This document shows positions 46,444 to 54,924 of a DNA stretch of 64,000 nt, one piece after another; positions within the stretch are counted from its first letter, which is position 1; each line of letters starts with the position of its first letter. The notes under the pieces are model-generated. The model searched no databases and was not told the DNA's origin. It was given only the letters and a program-made list of their open reading frames with translations. The DNA comes from Candidatus Dormiibacterota bacterium (GTDB lineage Bacteria; Acidobacteriota; Polarisedimenticolia; Gp22-AA2), in the NCBI GenBank assembly GCA_035635555.1, contig DASQAT010000003.1:53927-117926 (forward strand). Direction: 5' to 3'. The position numbers and the translations under genes were made by a program.

Positions 46444-48005
46444 AGATTCCCGCAATCCAGAATGACATCGTCACGCACCTCAGGACCCTGGGGCGCCCGG
46501 AGACGAGCCGGGCGCTTGCAACCCGCTTCCTGCGCATCCAGCACACCGACGAAGAGACCTGCCGGCGGCTGCTCGCCCCGTTCCTCGCGACCGTGCCCGG
46601 AGTCGTGCACCGGCCGGAGGAGGGGTGGTCCCTGACACAGGAGGCTCCGCGCTCGGTCCCTCCGGGAGGCGAAGCCGGCGACGCCGCCGTCCTGAACGAG
46701 CCGGCGCGGGACGGCGGACGATCGCTTCTGGATTTCGTGGCGTTCGCGTCCGAGGGGATGGGCCCCGCCGGGAGCGGAGCCCTCGCCGTCGTCAGCCTCC
46801 TGCCGGTCGTGGCGGGCGAGGAGTGCCAGGAGGAGATGTTCCCCGACTGGGGACTCGACGACGATGCGTCTCCGCCGGACGCGCGGGTCGCGGGCGGGCT
46901 CAGCCCCGCCGTGCTGGAAGAACTGATCCAGACGATCGGCGACCTGCCGGTCGTCTGTCATCGCCTGACGCGCGAGGTCGAGCCGCTGCGGCGACTCTGC
47001 GCCGAGGCGGGACTCGCGTTCCATGCGCCGGTCATCTCCGCCGCGAAACTCGGACACCTGCTGCTGGGGTTGAAGGCCAATCACGCCGCAGCGGACCTGG
47101 CGCAGGCCCTCGGTGTCGAAACGAGGGGGCCGGACGACTGCCGGGGCCGGGCGCGGATCGTGGCGGCGTCCTTCCTGCGCCTGGCGCCCCTTCTCGAGGA
47201 GCGCGGCATCGACTCCCCTGCCGCCGTCCTGGAGTACCAGGACATGCCGGCGGCACCGCTCGATCTGTCCGGCTACTCCTTCACCGCCGAGGACCTGAAG
47301 GGATTGCCGGCCGGCCCCGGCGCCTACCGCTTCCTCGACCGCGAGGGGCGCGTGCTGTACGTGGGCAAGGCCAAGAACCTGCGTGTCCGTGTCGGCTCGT
47401 ACTTCACCCCTTCGGCGCGGGGGACCGCCAAGGGACGCGCCATCCTGGACCAGGTACACGCTCTGCGGATCGACGCGGTCGCATCGGAGCTGGAGGCGAA
47501 CCTCCTGGAGGCGGCGCTGATCGCCGAACACCGTCCCGCCCTCAACCGCCAGTTCGACGTGCACGAGCGGCCGGCGCCGTACGGCCCACGACTCAACCTG
47601 ATCGTCGTTCTGAGGGACGCCGCCGGCGCGGCCCCGGGAGGTCCGACCTGCACCTTCCACGTGCTGCGCGGCGGCCGCTACGTCGCGCGAATCGGGGGCG
47701 TCCTGCCCGACGCCGCTCCCTCCGCGGCCACCTGGACCAGGGCGCGGGCGCTCATCGCCTCTCTCTACTTCCCGGAATCGTCGGAGGGCGGACGGGAGAC
47801 GACGGCGGCGTCTGCGAAAGCGGCGGGTCACGACGACGGAGTGGACATCGACTGGCAGCTCGTCGCGTCGTTCCTGAGAAAGTACCACGACGCGATCAAC
47901 TTCCTCGACGTGGACGAGTGCGCCTCCCCCGGCGAGGCCGAAGCACGTCTGCGTGTTCTGGCGGTGTCCGCGCTCGAGTCTCCCGGCCGCACTCTGGCGC
48001 GCTGA
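46440..48005 (+). CDS. wHTH + degenerate DnaQ-like + GIY-YIG nuclease fusion
   Basis: This 521-residue protein has three parts. Residues 1-70 look like a winged helix (ETSRALATRFLRIQHTDEETCRRLL). Residues 95-265 align by layout with DnaQ exonucleases, but the acidic active sites are gone: the DxE block reads DFVAFASEG and the HxAxxDA block reads CRGRARIVA. Residues 288-365 are a UvrC/Cho-type GIY-YIG nuclease with GAYRFLDREGRVLYVGKAKN and the catalytic glutamate in LEANLLEAALIAEHRP. The C-terminal 130 residues are unassigned. DnaQ-UvrC fusions exist in other bacteria and may cut damaged DNA. It is coupled to the FIST gene. Confidence 0.82.
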   Translation: MKIPAIQNDIVTHLRTLGRPETSRALATRFLRIQHTDEETCRRLLAPFLATVPGVVHRPEEGWSLTQEAPRSVPPGGEAGDAAVLNEPARDGGRSLLDFVAFASEGMGPAGSGALAVVSLLPVVAGEECQEEMFPDWGLDDDASPPDARVAGGLSPAVLEELIQTIGDLPVVCHRLTREVEPLRRLCAEAGLAFHAPVISAAKLGHLLLGLKANHAAADLAQALGVETRGPDDCRGRARIVAASFLRLAPLLEERGIDSPAAVLEYQDMPAAPLDLSGYSFTAEDLKGLPAGPGAYRFLDREGRVLYVGKAKNLRVRVGSYFTPSARGTAKGRAILDQVHALRIDAVASELEANLLEAALIAEHRPALNRQFDVHERPAPYGPRLNLIVVLRDAAGAAPGGPTCTFHVLRGGRYVARIGGVLPDAAPSAATWTRARALIASLYFPESSEGGRETTAASAKAAGHDDGVDIDWQLVASFLRKYHDAINFLDVDECASPGEAEARLRVLAVSALESPGRTLAR

Positions 48006-48022
48006 TCGCCCCGGACGGGCTC

Positions 48023-49540
48023 TCAGTTGACGCGGTAGACCGGACTCTCGGGGGAGACTCCCCCGTCCCGCACCTCGGTGACCGCCGCGCCCGGATTCAG
48101 CCTCCTGATCAGGTCGACGATCCGGTCGTCCCTCTGGATGAAAGCCACCAGGGCCGGTCTGCCGTTGAGCACGAGACGCGGCGTGTCCTTCGATCCGAGT
48201 ACGGCGGGTGGACTGTCGCGCATCTCGAACAGATAGACCTGCGCCTCCACCGGATGGCCGTACGCGGGGAAGCCGCTGCCGTTGGCGACGAGGAGGAGGT
48301 CCGTTCCCGCTGGGGACGCGATCAGGACGCGCGCCGCCTGGCGGTACGCCGCGTCGTGGTCGAGGGCGACTCGGGGGTCGTTCCCCCAGACCACGAAATA
48401 GCGGTAACCGGTCCAGCAGCCGATCAGAGCGACGGCGAGGACTGCGGTCGCCGCAGGGAGGCGGGGGCCCGAGCGCCGCAGCATCAGGCTGTAAAGGGAA
48501 TCCAGCGCGATCCCCCCCAGGAGGGCCACGGCCGGCAGGACGCCGCAGCTCCGCAGTCCGTGCGGGACCCCCTCGACCGACAGGAGGTTCGGCAGGAGCA
48601 TCACCGGCACCCAGGCGAGAAGCAGGAAGGCGATCGGTCTCGATTTCCCGCGAGCGACCAGGACGATACCGGCGAGAAACAACAGACCGGTGATCGGGTC
48701 GAGCATCGGCGCGCCGCTCAGGTTGTGCCGGCGGTTGTCGTCGCCGTGAACGTGGAACATCAGGAGCGTGGCCTCGAGATTGCGCTCCAGATAGGCCGGT
48801 ACGTCGCTGCCCGGAACCTTGGAGCTGAAGACCGACAGGACGCGTCGCGGGTAGGTGAAATGCTCGGGATGATGCAGGTAGTGCAGCAGCATCGGCCCGG
48901 CCACGACGATCGCCGCCGCGACGAACAGGCCGAACTTCCGGAGCATGACGCCCCAGGCGCCTGAGGCCCGGGCCTGGGCGATGACATACGGAGGCAGGAC
49001 GAACGGGGCGAAGCGGATCGATGGATAGACGTGCGCGCCGAGACCGAACAGAGCCCCCCCGAGAAGAAGTCGCCGGAGGCTGTGACCGGATCGGAGCCCC
49101 TCGACCAGGAAGGCGGCGGCATGGACCATGAGGCACGGCAGGAGGACCGCCCGGAATCCGCTGCGACTCAGGAGGACGTGCCAGAACGACACCGCGAGCA
49201 GCGCCGCGCCGAACAGACCGGCGCGCTCCCGATCGAAGGCGCGCCCCAGCCTGAGCACACCCCAGCAGGTCAAAACACCGAACAGCGCGCCGGGGGCGCG
49301 CACTGCCCAATCGGACGCCCCCAGCAAGAGAAACACCAGGCCCATCAGGTCGGCGTAGAGCCCTTCGTCATAGGTGAAATGGAGGCGGGGATGCCCCGCG
49401 GCGGCGCGCAAGGCGTCCGTGGCAGTGAGCGCCACGTCCCGGTAGTGCGCGGGGGGCAGGTCCGAAAGAGCGTGGAATCGGAGGAACGCCGCCGCGGACA
49501 GGACCAGGATGAGCGGAGCGTGGCGTCTCAGGAAAGCCAT
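48023..49540 (-). CDS. GT-C-like (ArnT/PMT-type) membrane protein
   Basis: The 505-residue protein has about eleven membrane segments up to residue 390 and a soluble C-terminal domain. The first loop (LPPAHYRDVALTATDAL...HFTYDEGLYADLMGLVF) has the acidic residues typical of GT39/ArnT-type lipid-linked sugar transferases. Acceptor and sugar are unknown. ATG 49540 lies seven bases after TATAAT (49553-49548), so a leaderless message is predicted. It is convergent with the GIY-YIG gene. Confidence 0.75.
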   Translation of the reverse strand: MAFLRRHAPLILVLSAAAFLRFHALSDLPPAHYRDVALTATDALRAAAGHPRLHFTYDEGLYADLMGLVFLLLGASDWAVRAPGALFGVLTCWGVLRLGRAFDRERAGLFGAALLAVSFWHVLLSRSGFRAVLLPCLMVHAAAFLVEGLRSGHSLRRLLLGGALFGLGAHVYPSIRFAPFVLPPYVIAQARASGAWGVMLRKFGLFVAAAIVVAGPMLLHYLHHPEHFTYPRRVLSVFSSKVPGSDVPAYLERNLEATLLMFHVHGDDNRRHNLSGAPMLDPITGLLFLAGIVLVARGKSRPIAFLLLAWVPVMLLPNLLSVEGVPHGLRSCGVLPAVALLGGIALDSLYSLMLRRSGPRLPAATAVLAVALIGCWTGYRYFVVWGNDPRVALDHDAAYRQAARVLIASPAGTDLLLVANGSGFPAYGHPVEAQVYLFEMRDSPPAVLGSKDTPRLVLNGRPALVAFIQRDDRIVDLIRRLNPGAAVTEVRDGGVSPESPVYRVN

Positions 49541-49547
49541 CCCGGCG

Positions 49548-49553
49548 ATTATA
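49548..49553 (-). promoter_or_regulatory. -10 element directly before the GT-C-like gene
   Basis: TATAAT on the minus strand is seven bases from the ATG at 49540. No convincing -35 is visible. Confidence 0.5.
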
Positions 49554-49600
49554 GCGTCCGGAATGCCAAAGCCTTGACGCGGCATGGAGCGCCGCCGACC

Positions 49601-49628
49601 TTGCGTTCCGCCTTGCTCTTCCTATATT
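49601..49628 (+). promoter_or_regulatory. Promoter of the receiver gene
   Basis: TTGCGT (49601-49606) and TATATT (49623-49628) are 16 bases apart. The predicted leader of about 28 bases includes GGAGAG before ATG 49663. Confidence 0.5.
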
Positions 49629-49662
49629 TAGCTCAGTCGGCCAGTCGAGGCCCTGGAGAGAC

Positions 49663-50046
49663 ATGCCACCCTCAGCGAAAATCCTTCTCGTGGACGACGA
49701 CGCCACCGTCCTAGACCTCGTACGCGAGACCCTCGAAGGGTGCGGCTACACGATCGACACCGTCACGAACAGCCAGGACGCCATCTCCCGGGTCAAGGAC
49801 GGCGGGTATTCGATGATCATTCTCGATCTCCTGCTGCCCGACATGAACGGATTCATCCTGGCGCAGGAGATCAAGCGGATCGACCCGAGTCTCTCCGACC
49901 GAATCCTGTTCATCTCCGGCATCCTGTTCGGCCAGAGCACGGTCGACCACCTCGGCTCGGTCGGCGCAGGCTTTCTCAGCAAGCCCTTCCAGCTCGAATC
50001 CCTGATCGACGCCGTCGACAAGATCGCCAAGCGGCGCGTCGCCTGA
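49663..50046 (+). CDS. Stand-alone response-regulator receiver protein
   Basis: The 127-residue protein is a single CheY-like receiver domain. The acidic pair is in LLVDDDATVLD, the phospho-acceptor aspartate in MIILDLLLPDMNG, the threonine/serine switch position in ILFISGIL and the lysine in FLSKPFQLESL. No output domain or kinase gene is nearby, so the partner is unknown. It is a single-gene unit with its own promoter and a strong hairpin behind it. Confidence 0.93.
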   Translation: MPPSAKILLVDDDATVLDLVRETLEGCGYTIDTVTNSQDAISRVKDGGYSMIILDLLLPDMNGFILAQEIKRIDPSLSDRILFISGILFGQSTVDHLGSVGAGFLSKPFQLESLIDAVDKIAKRRVA

Positions 50047-50070
50047 CGCGGAGAGGCCTCGAAACGGACA

Positions 50071-50107
50071 ACGCCACGGGCGGTGTCGCGTCCGCCCGTG
50101 GCGTCTT
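50071..50107 (+). terminator. Terminator-like hairpin after the receiver gene
   Basis: A perfect 13-bp stem (50071-50083 with 50092-50104) with an eight-base loop is followed by CTT. The T-run is weak, but the stem is strong and sits 25 bases after the stop. It may also serve the convergent gene ending at 50155. Confidence 0.65.
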
Positions 50108-50154
50108 CCCGTGGAGGAGGGAGCTCCCCGTTCAGCCCCAGATGACCATCGACT

Positions 50155-50628
50155 TCACCTTGTCTCGATCTCGACGCCGGCTCGGAGCGCGTCGTGCACC
50201 AGCGTCTCCATCTGGTGATCGAGAATTGCGATCCTCTTCTCGAGTTCCAGGATGAGGGGCGCCACCCTGGTGCGGTACCCGAGACGCGGCTCGAACGATC
50301 GCGTGTCTCCGGCGAAGGCCGATTCGGAGAAGTCCACGCGCTTCAGCTCCAGATCCAGCTCGAAGGCGAGCGAATCGCGGCCCTGTCTCAGGCTGCGGTA
50401 GTCGTCTTCGTACCGCGCGATCGTATAGTCCGACGGTGCTATGGCTACGAAGCGCGGCAGCGTCGCGGCCGGCTCCTTCTGCATGGCCAGGGGGGGAAGC
50501 CGTCTGAGGTCTTGGTTCGTGTAGGCCCCCGGAACGTCGATCTTGGAGAGATCCGCGTTCGTGTAGAGCTGCTGACCGAACGCGAGGACGGGCCAGACGA
50601 GGCCCGCCAGAACAACGGACACTTTCAT
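50155..50628 (-). CDS. Exported protein of unknown function
   Basis: The 157-residue protein has a signal peptide (MKVSVVLAGLVWPVLAFGQ). The mature part starts with two short YTN-D-L repeats (QLYTNADL, GAYTNQDL) and ends in a helical region (about 75-150) likely to form a coiled coil. No known domain was recognised. ATG 50628 has GGAGG in range. It is convergent with the receiver gene. Confidence 0.65.
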   Translation of the reverse strand: MKVSVVLAGLVWPVLAFGQQLYTNADLSKIDVPGAYTNQDLRRLPPLAMQKEPAATLPRFVAIAPSDYTIARYEDDYRSLRQGRDSLAFELDLELKRVDFSESAFAGDTRSFEPRLGYRTRVAPLILELEKRIAILDHQMETLVHDALRAGVEIETR

Positions 50629-50945
50629 CACGTCCTCCCGATGCGCCCGGCCGGGACGACGGAACGCGAGGCGCGTCCGTTGGCTCTTCCCGGCCGGCCG
50701 GACCCAACCCGAATGGGGCCGGCTTTGAGCTGCGGCGCTGAGTGCCGGTCATATACGGCGAGACCGGGGCTCCGGCAACGGGATTTTTCATCGAACGATC
50801 TGCATGAACACCGCACCCCGCCTTACTTCCACGGCAGCGTCAATTATCCGCCGCGGACGCAAGGGGACGCGGCGGACCGCACTCGCTCATTGAAAGCACG
50901 GCGATCGGCCGCTATAATGCCCGCCTCTTCGGAGCCGCCCGACCC
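50629..50945. other. 317-base divergent intergenic region
   Basis: It separates the exported protein (minus) from the M16 peptidase (plus). It contains the M16 promoter (50890-50918). The rest shows G+C-rich stretches and no gene, RNA family or long repeat that can be recognised. Confidence 0.5.
50890..50918 (+). promoter_or_regulatory. Promoter of the double-domain M16 peptidase
   Basis: TTGAAA (50890-50895), a 17-base spacer and a perfect TATAAT (50913-50918). The leader of about 20 bases carries GGAG before ATG 50946. Confidence 0.75.
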
Positions 50946-53750
50946 ATGAAGCGAAGCGCGAATGGACTCCTCCCCGGAATGCTCGCGGCCGTCGTCGCGA
51001 CGTCCGTGTCCGTCGTCGCCCTCCTCGCCGCTCCGGGGGTGCCCGAGACGAAGAGACTCGCCAACGGCATGCCGGTGATCGTCCTCGAGGACCACACGCT
51101 CCCCCTGGTCTCGGTGAGCCTGTGGGTGCACGCCGGCAGCAAGGACGAGATCGAGACCTCCGCGGGGTACGCGCACTTCCTCGAGCACCTCGTGCAGCGC
51201 GGCACTGACACCGCCGGTCCGTCCGAGTACCAGAGACTGGCGCACCGCTGGGGCGGAGCCGTCTCGGTCCGGGCCAACTATGACCGCACCTCCATCACAG
51301 CCACAGGCGTCTCCTCGGCCCTGGACCCGATGGTGGACGCCGTCGCCGCGATGGCGCTGCGGGCGAAACTCGGTGACAAGGAGATCGATCAGGAGCTCGG
51401 AATGCTGTCGCAGGAGGTCCACAATTATTACGACGAGCCGTCCTCCGTGGCGTTTCTCGAGAGCATGCGGGCGGCCTTCCCGAATCATCCGTACCGCTTC
51501 CCCCCGCTCGGCAGCCTCAAGACGATCGGCACCCTGAAGCACGATCCCCTGGCCGCCTTTTACAAGAACCTCTACGTGCCGAACAACATGGCCCTGGTCC
51601 TGGCGGGGGATCTGGACCCCGTGCGGGCGCGGGAGCTGGCCGAGCGGGCCTTCGGCAAGGCCCCCGCGAGCGCCACGCTGCCCGGCAAGCCGCGTCCTCT
51701 CACGGGATTCGCGGGGCACGACGACAAGGAGAAGCCCCTCGAGGTGAACGAGCCGTGGACCACGCTGACCTTCGTGGGTCCCGGTTACAGGCACCCGGAT
51801 CGCCCGGCGTTCGAAATCCTGGCCAGGTTTCTGGGGGAGGCCGGCGGCTCGCCGATCGCGCACGCCCTGGTACGAGACAGGACCGGTTCATCGGCTCAGG
51901 TCACTTTCTACCGGCTGGAGGACGCGGGCGTCCTCTACGTGGGAACGATCCCCGCGTCACCCGAGACCTCCTACGCCGCCGCCACCACCGCGCTCGGTGA
52001 AATCACCGCCCTCAAGAAGAGCGGCCTGAAGGATGACGAGGTCAAGGCCCAGATCCAGCGGTTCCTGAAGGAGGAGCGGCAGAAGGCGGAGCGCCTGGAC
52101 GGTCTGTCGGAGTCGATGGGCGAGGCGGCGCTCTTCGGCGGCGTACGTTACTACTGGGACCTTCCCGACGTGTACGGGCGCCTCACCGCGGCCGATGTGA
52201 ACCGCGTCGCCGCGAAATACCTGGTGGCCGAGAACCTGCGTATCGTCGTGATCGTCCCCAAGAAGAGCGGCCCCCTCGCCGAGGCGGAAAAGACGCGCTT
52301 CCACGCGGCGCTCGACACGCTCGGCGGCATGGCCAAGGATGCGCCACCCCCTGGTTTCGAGGCCCGGTTGTACGTCGGGGATGACGCCGCGCGCGTCCAC
52401 GACACAGCGTGGGGAGACCCGCGCGACGCCCGCGCTCCGAGGCCACCCGTCAAATTCCCGATCGACGGCGGTCCCACCCTCGTCGTGCAGGAGGACCACC
52501 GGCGTTCCCTGGCGGCGGTGTCGCTGCAGCTCCCCGCCGGATCGGCCGACGACCCGCCGGGGAAGGAAGGTCTGGCGTACCTGGCCGGGCGCGTGCTGTC
52601 CCCCGCGCCGACGCTCCCGGCGCAGGGGGAGGCCGTGCGCTCCGGCGGAAGGCTCGTGCTCCTGCCGGACATCCAGGTGTCGCGTGACCTCACCGAGGTG
52701 CGCTTCCTTGCGTCGCCCGCCGATCTGCGACCGGCGTTGTCCGCCCTCGCCGTCTCGATCCTGAAGCCGGTGGTCTCCGACGCCGAATTCGATGCGCTGC
52801 GGACGGGGACGAGGGAGGCGCTGGAACGGGCCGGGAACGATCCCTCGTTCGTGAGCCTGGACCTGTTCCGGGAGAAGGTGTACGCGGGCCACCCTTACGC
52901 GCACGCCTCCGTCGGCACGGCGTCGGGCCTGGCGGCCGTGACCCGGGCCGACATCGAGACCTTTCTGAAGACGTCTCTCCGTCCGGACGGGGCGGTCCTG
53001 GCGGTCGCGGGGGATGTGGATCCCGAAGAGATCCGGAGAATGTTTGCGGATCTGTTCGGGTCGTGGAGGAACCCGGACCCGGGGCCGTCCCGCAAGGAGA
53101 AGCGGCCGGCACCCTCCGCTGCTCCGACGGATGCGGCCGCTTCGCCGGCCTCGGAAGCGCCGGCCGCGGGGGAACCGAAGCGAGCCGCCGGAATCCGTTC
53201 CACCGCCGGCGAATTCACCCGCCTCCTGACCTCGTCCCAGAGCAGTGTTCTGATCGGCGTGCCGGGTGTGGCGATCTCCGACCCCGATTTCGACGATTTG
53301 CGCCTCCTGGGGGCGGGTCTCACCATCCTGGCGTTCGAGGACATCGTGTTCAAGAGACGCGCCGCGTTCTCGGCCACCGCGATCCCGGAAGCGCTGCGCC
53401 GGGGAGGCTCGTTCGCGCTCGCGGTGGTCGCACAGACCTCCCGGCGGGACGAGGCGATGTTCGATCTGCAGCGCCTCATGCGCAGTCTGGCGGTGAGCAC
53501 CCTGGAGCAGAAGGACGTGGACGATTTCGCCCGGGTCGAGACGGGGCGCGAGGCGACGGGGCTTCAGGGAGTCCTCGCCCTGGCCAGCGCGCTCTCCTAC
53601 CGCTCGGTCAACGGGCTCGGAGCCCTCTCCGCCCAGAACGGTCTCTGGTCGCGGTCCGCGCCTCCGCCCGATCACGTGAAGGATCTGGCCGCCCGCTACC
53701 TGAAGCCGGAGTCGTGGATCGTGATCCAGGTCGGGCCGCTCTCACCCTGA
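50946..53750 (+). CDS. Two-domain M16 zinc metallopeptidase (PqqL/pitrilysin-like)
   Basis: The 934-residue exported protein joins two M16 halves in one chain. The N-terminal half is catalytic: HFLEH in YAHFLEHLVQRGT (near 77) and the third ligand in LGMLSQEVHNYYDEP. The second half (about 500 onward) lacks the motif (GKEGLAYLAGRVL). A Pro/Ala-rich insert (about 705-740) separates subdomains. A signal anchor spans about 8-28. It is a second, fused solution to the active/inactive pairing seen at 27-30 kb. Its last 143 bases overlap the moaC frame on the other strand. Confidence 0.9.
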   Translation: MKRSANGLLPGMLAAVVATSVSVVALLAAPGVPETKRLANGMPVIVLEDHTLPLVSVSLWVHAGSKDEIETSAGYAHFLEHLVQRGTDTAGPSEYQRLAHRWGGAVSVRANYDRTSITATGVSSALDPMVDAVAAMALRAKLGDKEIDQELGMLSQEVHNYYDEPSSVAFLESMRAAFPNHPYRFPPLGSLKTIGTLKHDPLAAFYKNLYVPNNMALVLAGDLDPVRARELAERAFGKAPASATLPGKPRPLTGFAGHDDKEKPLEVNEPWTTLTFVGPGYRHPDRPAFEILARFLGEAGGSPIAHALVRDRTGSSAQVTFYRLEDAGVLYVGTIPASPETSYAAATTALGEITALKKSGLKDDEVKAQIQRFLKEERQKAERLDGLSESMGEAALFGGVRYYWDLPDVYGRLTAADVNRVAAKYLVAENLRIVVIVPKKSGPLAEAEKTRFHAALDTLGGMAKDAPPPGFEARLYVGDDAARVHDTAWGDPRDARAPRPPVKFPIDGGPTLVVQEDHRRSLAAVSLQLPAGSADDPPGKEGLAYLAGRVLSPAPTLPAQGEAVRSGGRLVLLPDIQVSRDLTEVRFLASPADLRPALSALAVSILKPVVSDAEFDALRTGTREALERAGNDPSFVSLDLFREKVYAGHPYAHASVGTASGLAAVTRADIETFLKTSLRPDGAVLAVAGDVDPEEIRRMFADLFGSWRNPDPGPSRKEKRPAPSAAPTDAAASPASEAPAAGEPKRAAGIRSTAGEFTRLLTSSQSSVLIGVPGVAISDPDFDDLRLLGAGLTILAFEDIVFKRRAAFSATAIPEALRRGGSFALAVVAQTSRRDEAMFDLQRLMRSLAVSTLEQKDVDDFARVETGREATGLQGVLALASALSYRSVNGLGALSAQNGLWSRSAPPPDHVKDLAARYLKPESWIVIQVGPLSP

Positions 53751-54258
53751 GACGTGTCCCGACCCTGACGTACTCCCCGCTGCGGCCTCCGACCTTGCGC
53801 AGGAGGCGGATCGCCCCCAGCGTCATCCCCCGGTCGATCGCCTTGCCCATGTCGTAGAGCGTCAGGAGCGACGCCGTCACCGCCACCAGGGCCTCCATCT
53901 CGACGCCGGTGCTGAAGCGCGCCCGGACCCGCGACTCCACCTCGATCGTGCGCCCGTCGCCGCCGAAGCGCACTCCCACCTCGACGTGCTCGAGGGGGAT
54001 GGCATGGCAGAGCGGGATCAGCTCCGAAGTCCTCTTGGCGGCGCTGATTCCTGCGACCCGCGCAAGGGCGACGGCGTCCCCTTTCGCCGCTCTCCGCCTG
54101 CGGATCGCGCGGTACGCCTCCCGGCTCATGCGGATCGATCCGGCCGCCACCGCCTCCCGGAGGGTGGGAGGCTTGGCGCTGACGTCCACCATGCGCGCCC
54201 GGCCGCGCGCGTCGACATGACTGAGGCGGGGGGTCCGGCTTCGGTCGGTTCGCTTCAT
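53608..54258 (-). CDS. moaC: Cyclic pyranopterin monophosphate synthase MoaC, with C-terminal extension
   Basis: MoaC completes the first step of molybdenum cofactor synthesis, making cPMP. The core (about 8-166) has LSHVDARGRARMVDVSAK, KRTSELIPLCHAIPLEHVEV, TGVEMEALVAVTASLLTLYDMGKAIDRGM and LLRKVGGRSGEY. The conserved domain ends near 53760, but the frame runs 50 more codons as an Arg/Ser/Pro-rich tail that lies wholly antisense to the M16 gene end. The tail is probably the result of a lost stop and may be dispensable. The ATG overlaps the mobA stop. Confidence 0.93.
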   Translation of the reverse strand: MKRTDRSRTPRLSHVDARGRARMVDVSAKPPTLREAVAAGSIRMSREAYRAIRRRRAAKGDAVALARVAGISAAKRTSELIPLCHAIPLEHVEVGVRFGGDGRTIEVESRVRARFSTGVEMEALVAVTASLLTLYDMGKAIDRGMTLGAIRLLRKVGGRSGEYVRVGTRLRVRAARPGSRSTTPASGSGRPDPSRDRAEARTATRDRSGRRGLRAR

Positions 54259-54854
54259 GCCGGACTGGCCATCAACATTTTTTCAGCCTTCGCCAGATCC
54301 GCGGGGGAATTGACGTTCAGGAAGATCTCCTCCCCGCCGAAGGGAAGCAGCTCGTCCCCCTCGATGATCCGCGCTCCGACCTCCCGCAGGACACCGTGCA
54401 CCGAGCGCTCCCCCTCGGCGAGCCGCCGCTCGATGCTCTCGAGGCACGAGACGGCATAGGCCGCCGCCAGGACCTGCATCTCCCCCGCCGCCCGCGGCAC
54501 AACCGCCGCGTGGCGCTCGCACTCCCCTGCCAGATATCGCAGGAAAGCGGGGGGGACGAGCGGCAGGTCGCAGGCGAGCGCCACGACCACCGGCGTACCG
54601 CCGATGAACAGACCGTGCCGCAGGGCGTTGAGCGGCCCGAGCCGGCCATGACCGGCGGCCCCCTCGTCCTCGAAGCGCACACCTGCGAGCCCGGCCGCCT
54701 CCCGCGTCGCCCCGAGGATCAGCGGAACGCCCCCCGCGTCGCGCACAGTACCGACGGCGCGCTCCAGGAGCGTGCGCCCCGCGACCAGGACCAGCGCTTT
54801 GTCGCGTCCCATGCGCTCGCTCCGACCACCGGCAAACACGAGACCGGTCCACAC
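54255..54854 (-). CDS. mobA: Molybdenum cofactor guanylyltransferase
   Basis: MobA attaches GMP to molybdopterin to form MGD for DMSO-reductase-family enzymes. With the GTG at 54854 the protein has 199 residues: the nucleotide loop FAGGRSERMGRDKAL, GPLNALRHG, ACDLPLVPP and NVNSPADLAKAE. The open frame continues 26 codons upstream without similarity. GTG 54854 lies seven bases after TATTCT (54867-54862), so the message is predicted to start at the codon itself. It is co-transcribed with moaC. Confidence 0.92.
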   Translation of the reverse strand: MWTGLVFAGGRSERMGRDKALVLVAGRTLLERAVGTVRDAGGVPLILGATREAAGLAGVRFEDEGAAGHGRLGPLNALRHGLFIGGTPVVVALACDLPLVPPAFLRYLAGECERHAAVVPRAAGEMQVLAAAYAVSCLESIERRLAEGERSVHGVLREVGARIIEGDELLPFGGEEIFLNVNSPADLAKAEKMLMASPA

Positions 54855-54861
54855 GAGAGGC

Positions 54862-54867
54862 AGAATA
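54862..54867 (-). promoter_or_regulatory. -10 element of mobA-moaC
   Basis: TATTCT on the minus strand, seven bases before the mobA GTG. Confidence 0.45.
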
Positions 54868-54910
54868 GCACGAGGCTCGTGAAGCCCACGCGAACGCGCG
54901 GGGGCGGGAG

Positions 54911-54916
54911 TAGAAT
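54911..54916 (+). promoter_or_regulatory. -10 element of mgtE
   Basis: TAGAAT, eight bases before the mgtE GTG at 54925. No clear -35. Confidence 0.45.
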
Positions 54917-54924
54917 ACCTCCCC

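Noticed and set aside
46278..49310. A 1010-codon open frame on the minus strand across the GIY-YIG and GT-C-like genes
   Set aside because: Low-complexity Arg/Gly/Pro translation with no domain. It overlaps two supported genes in other frames.
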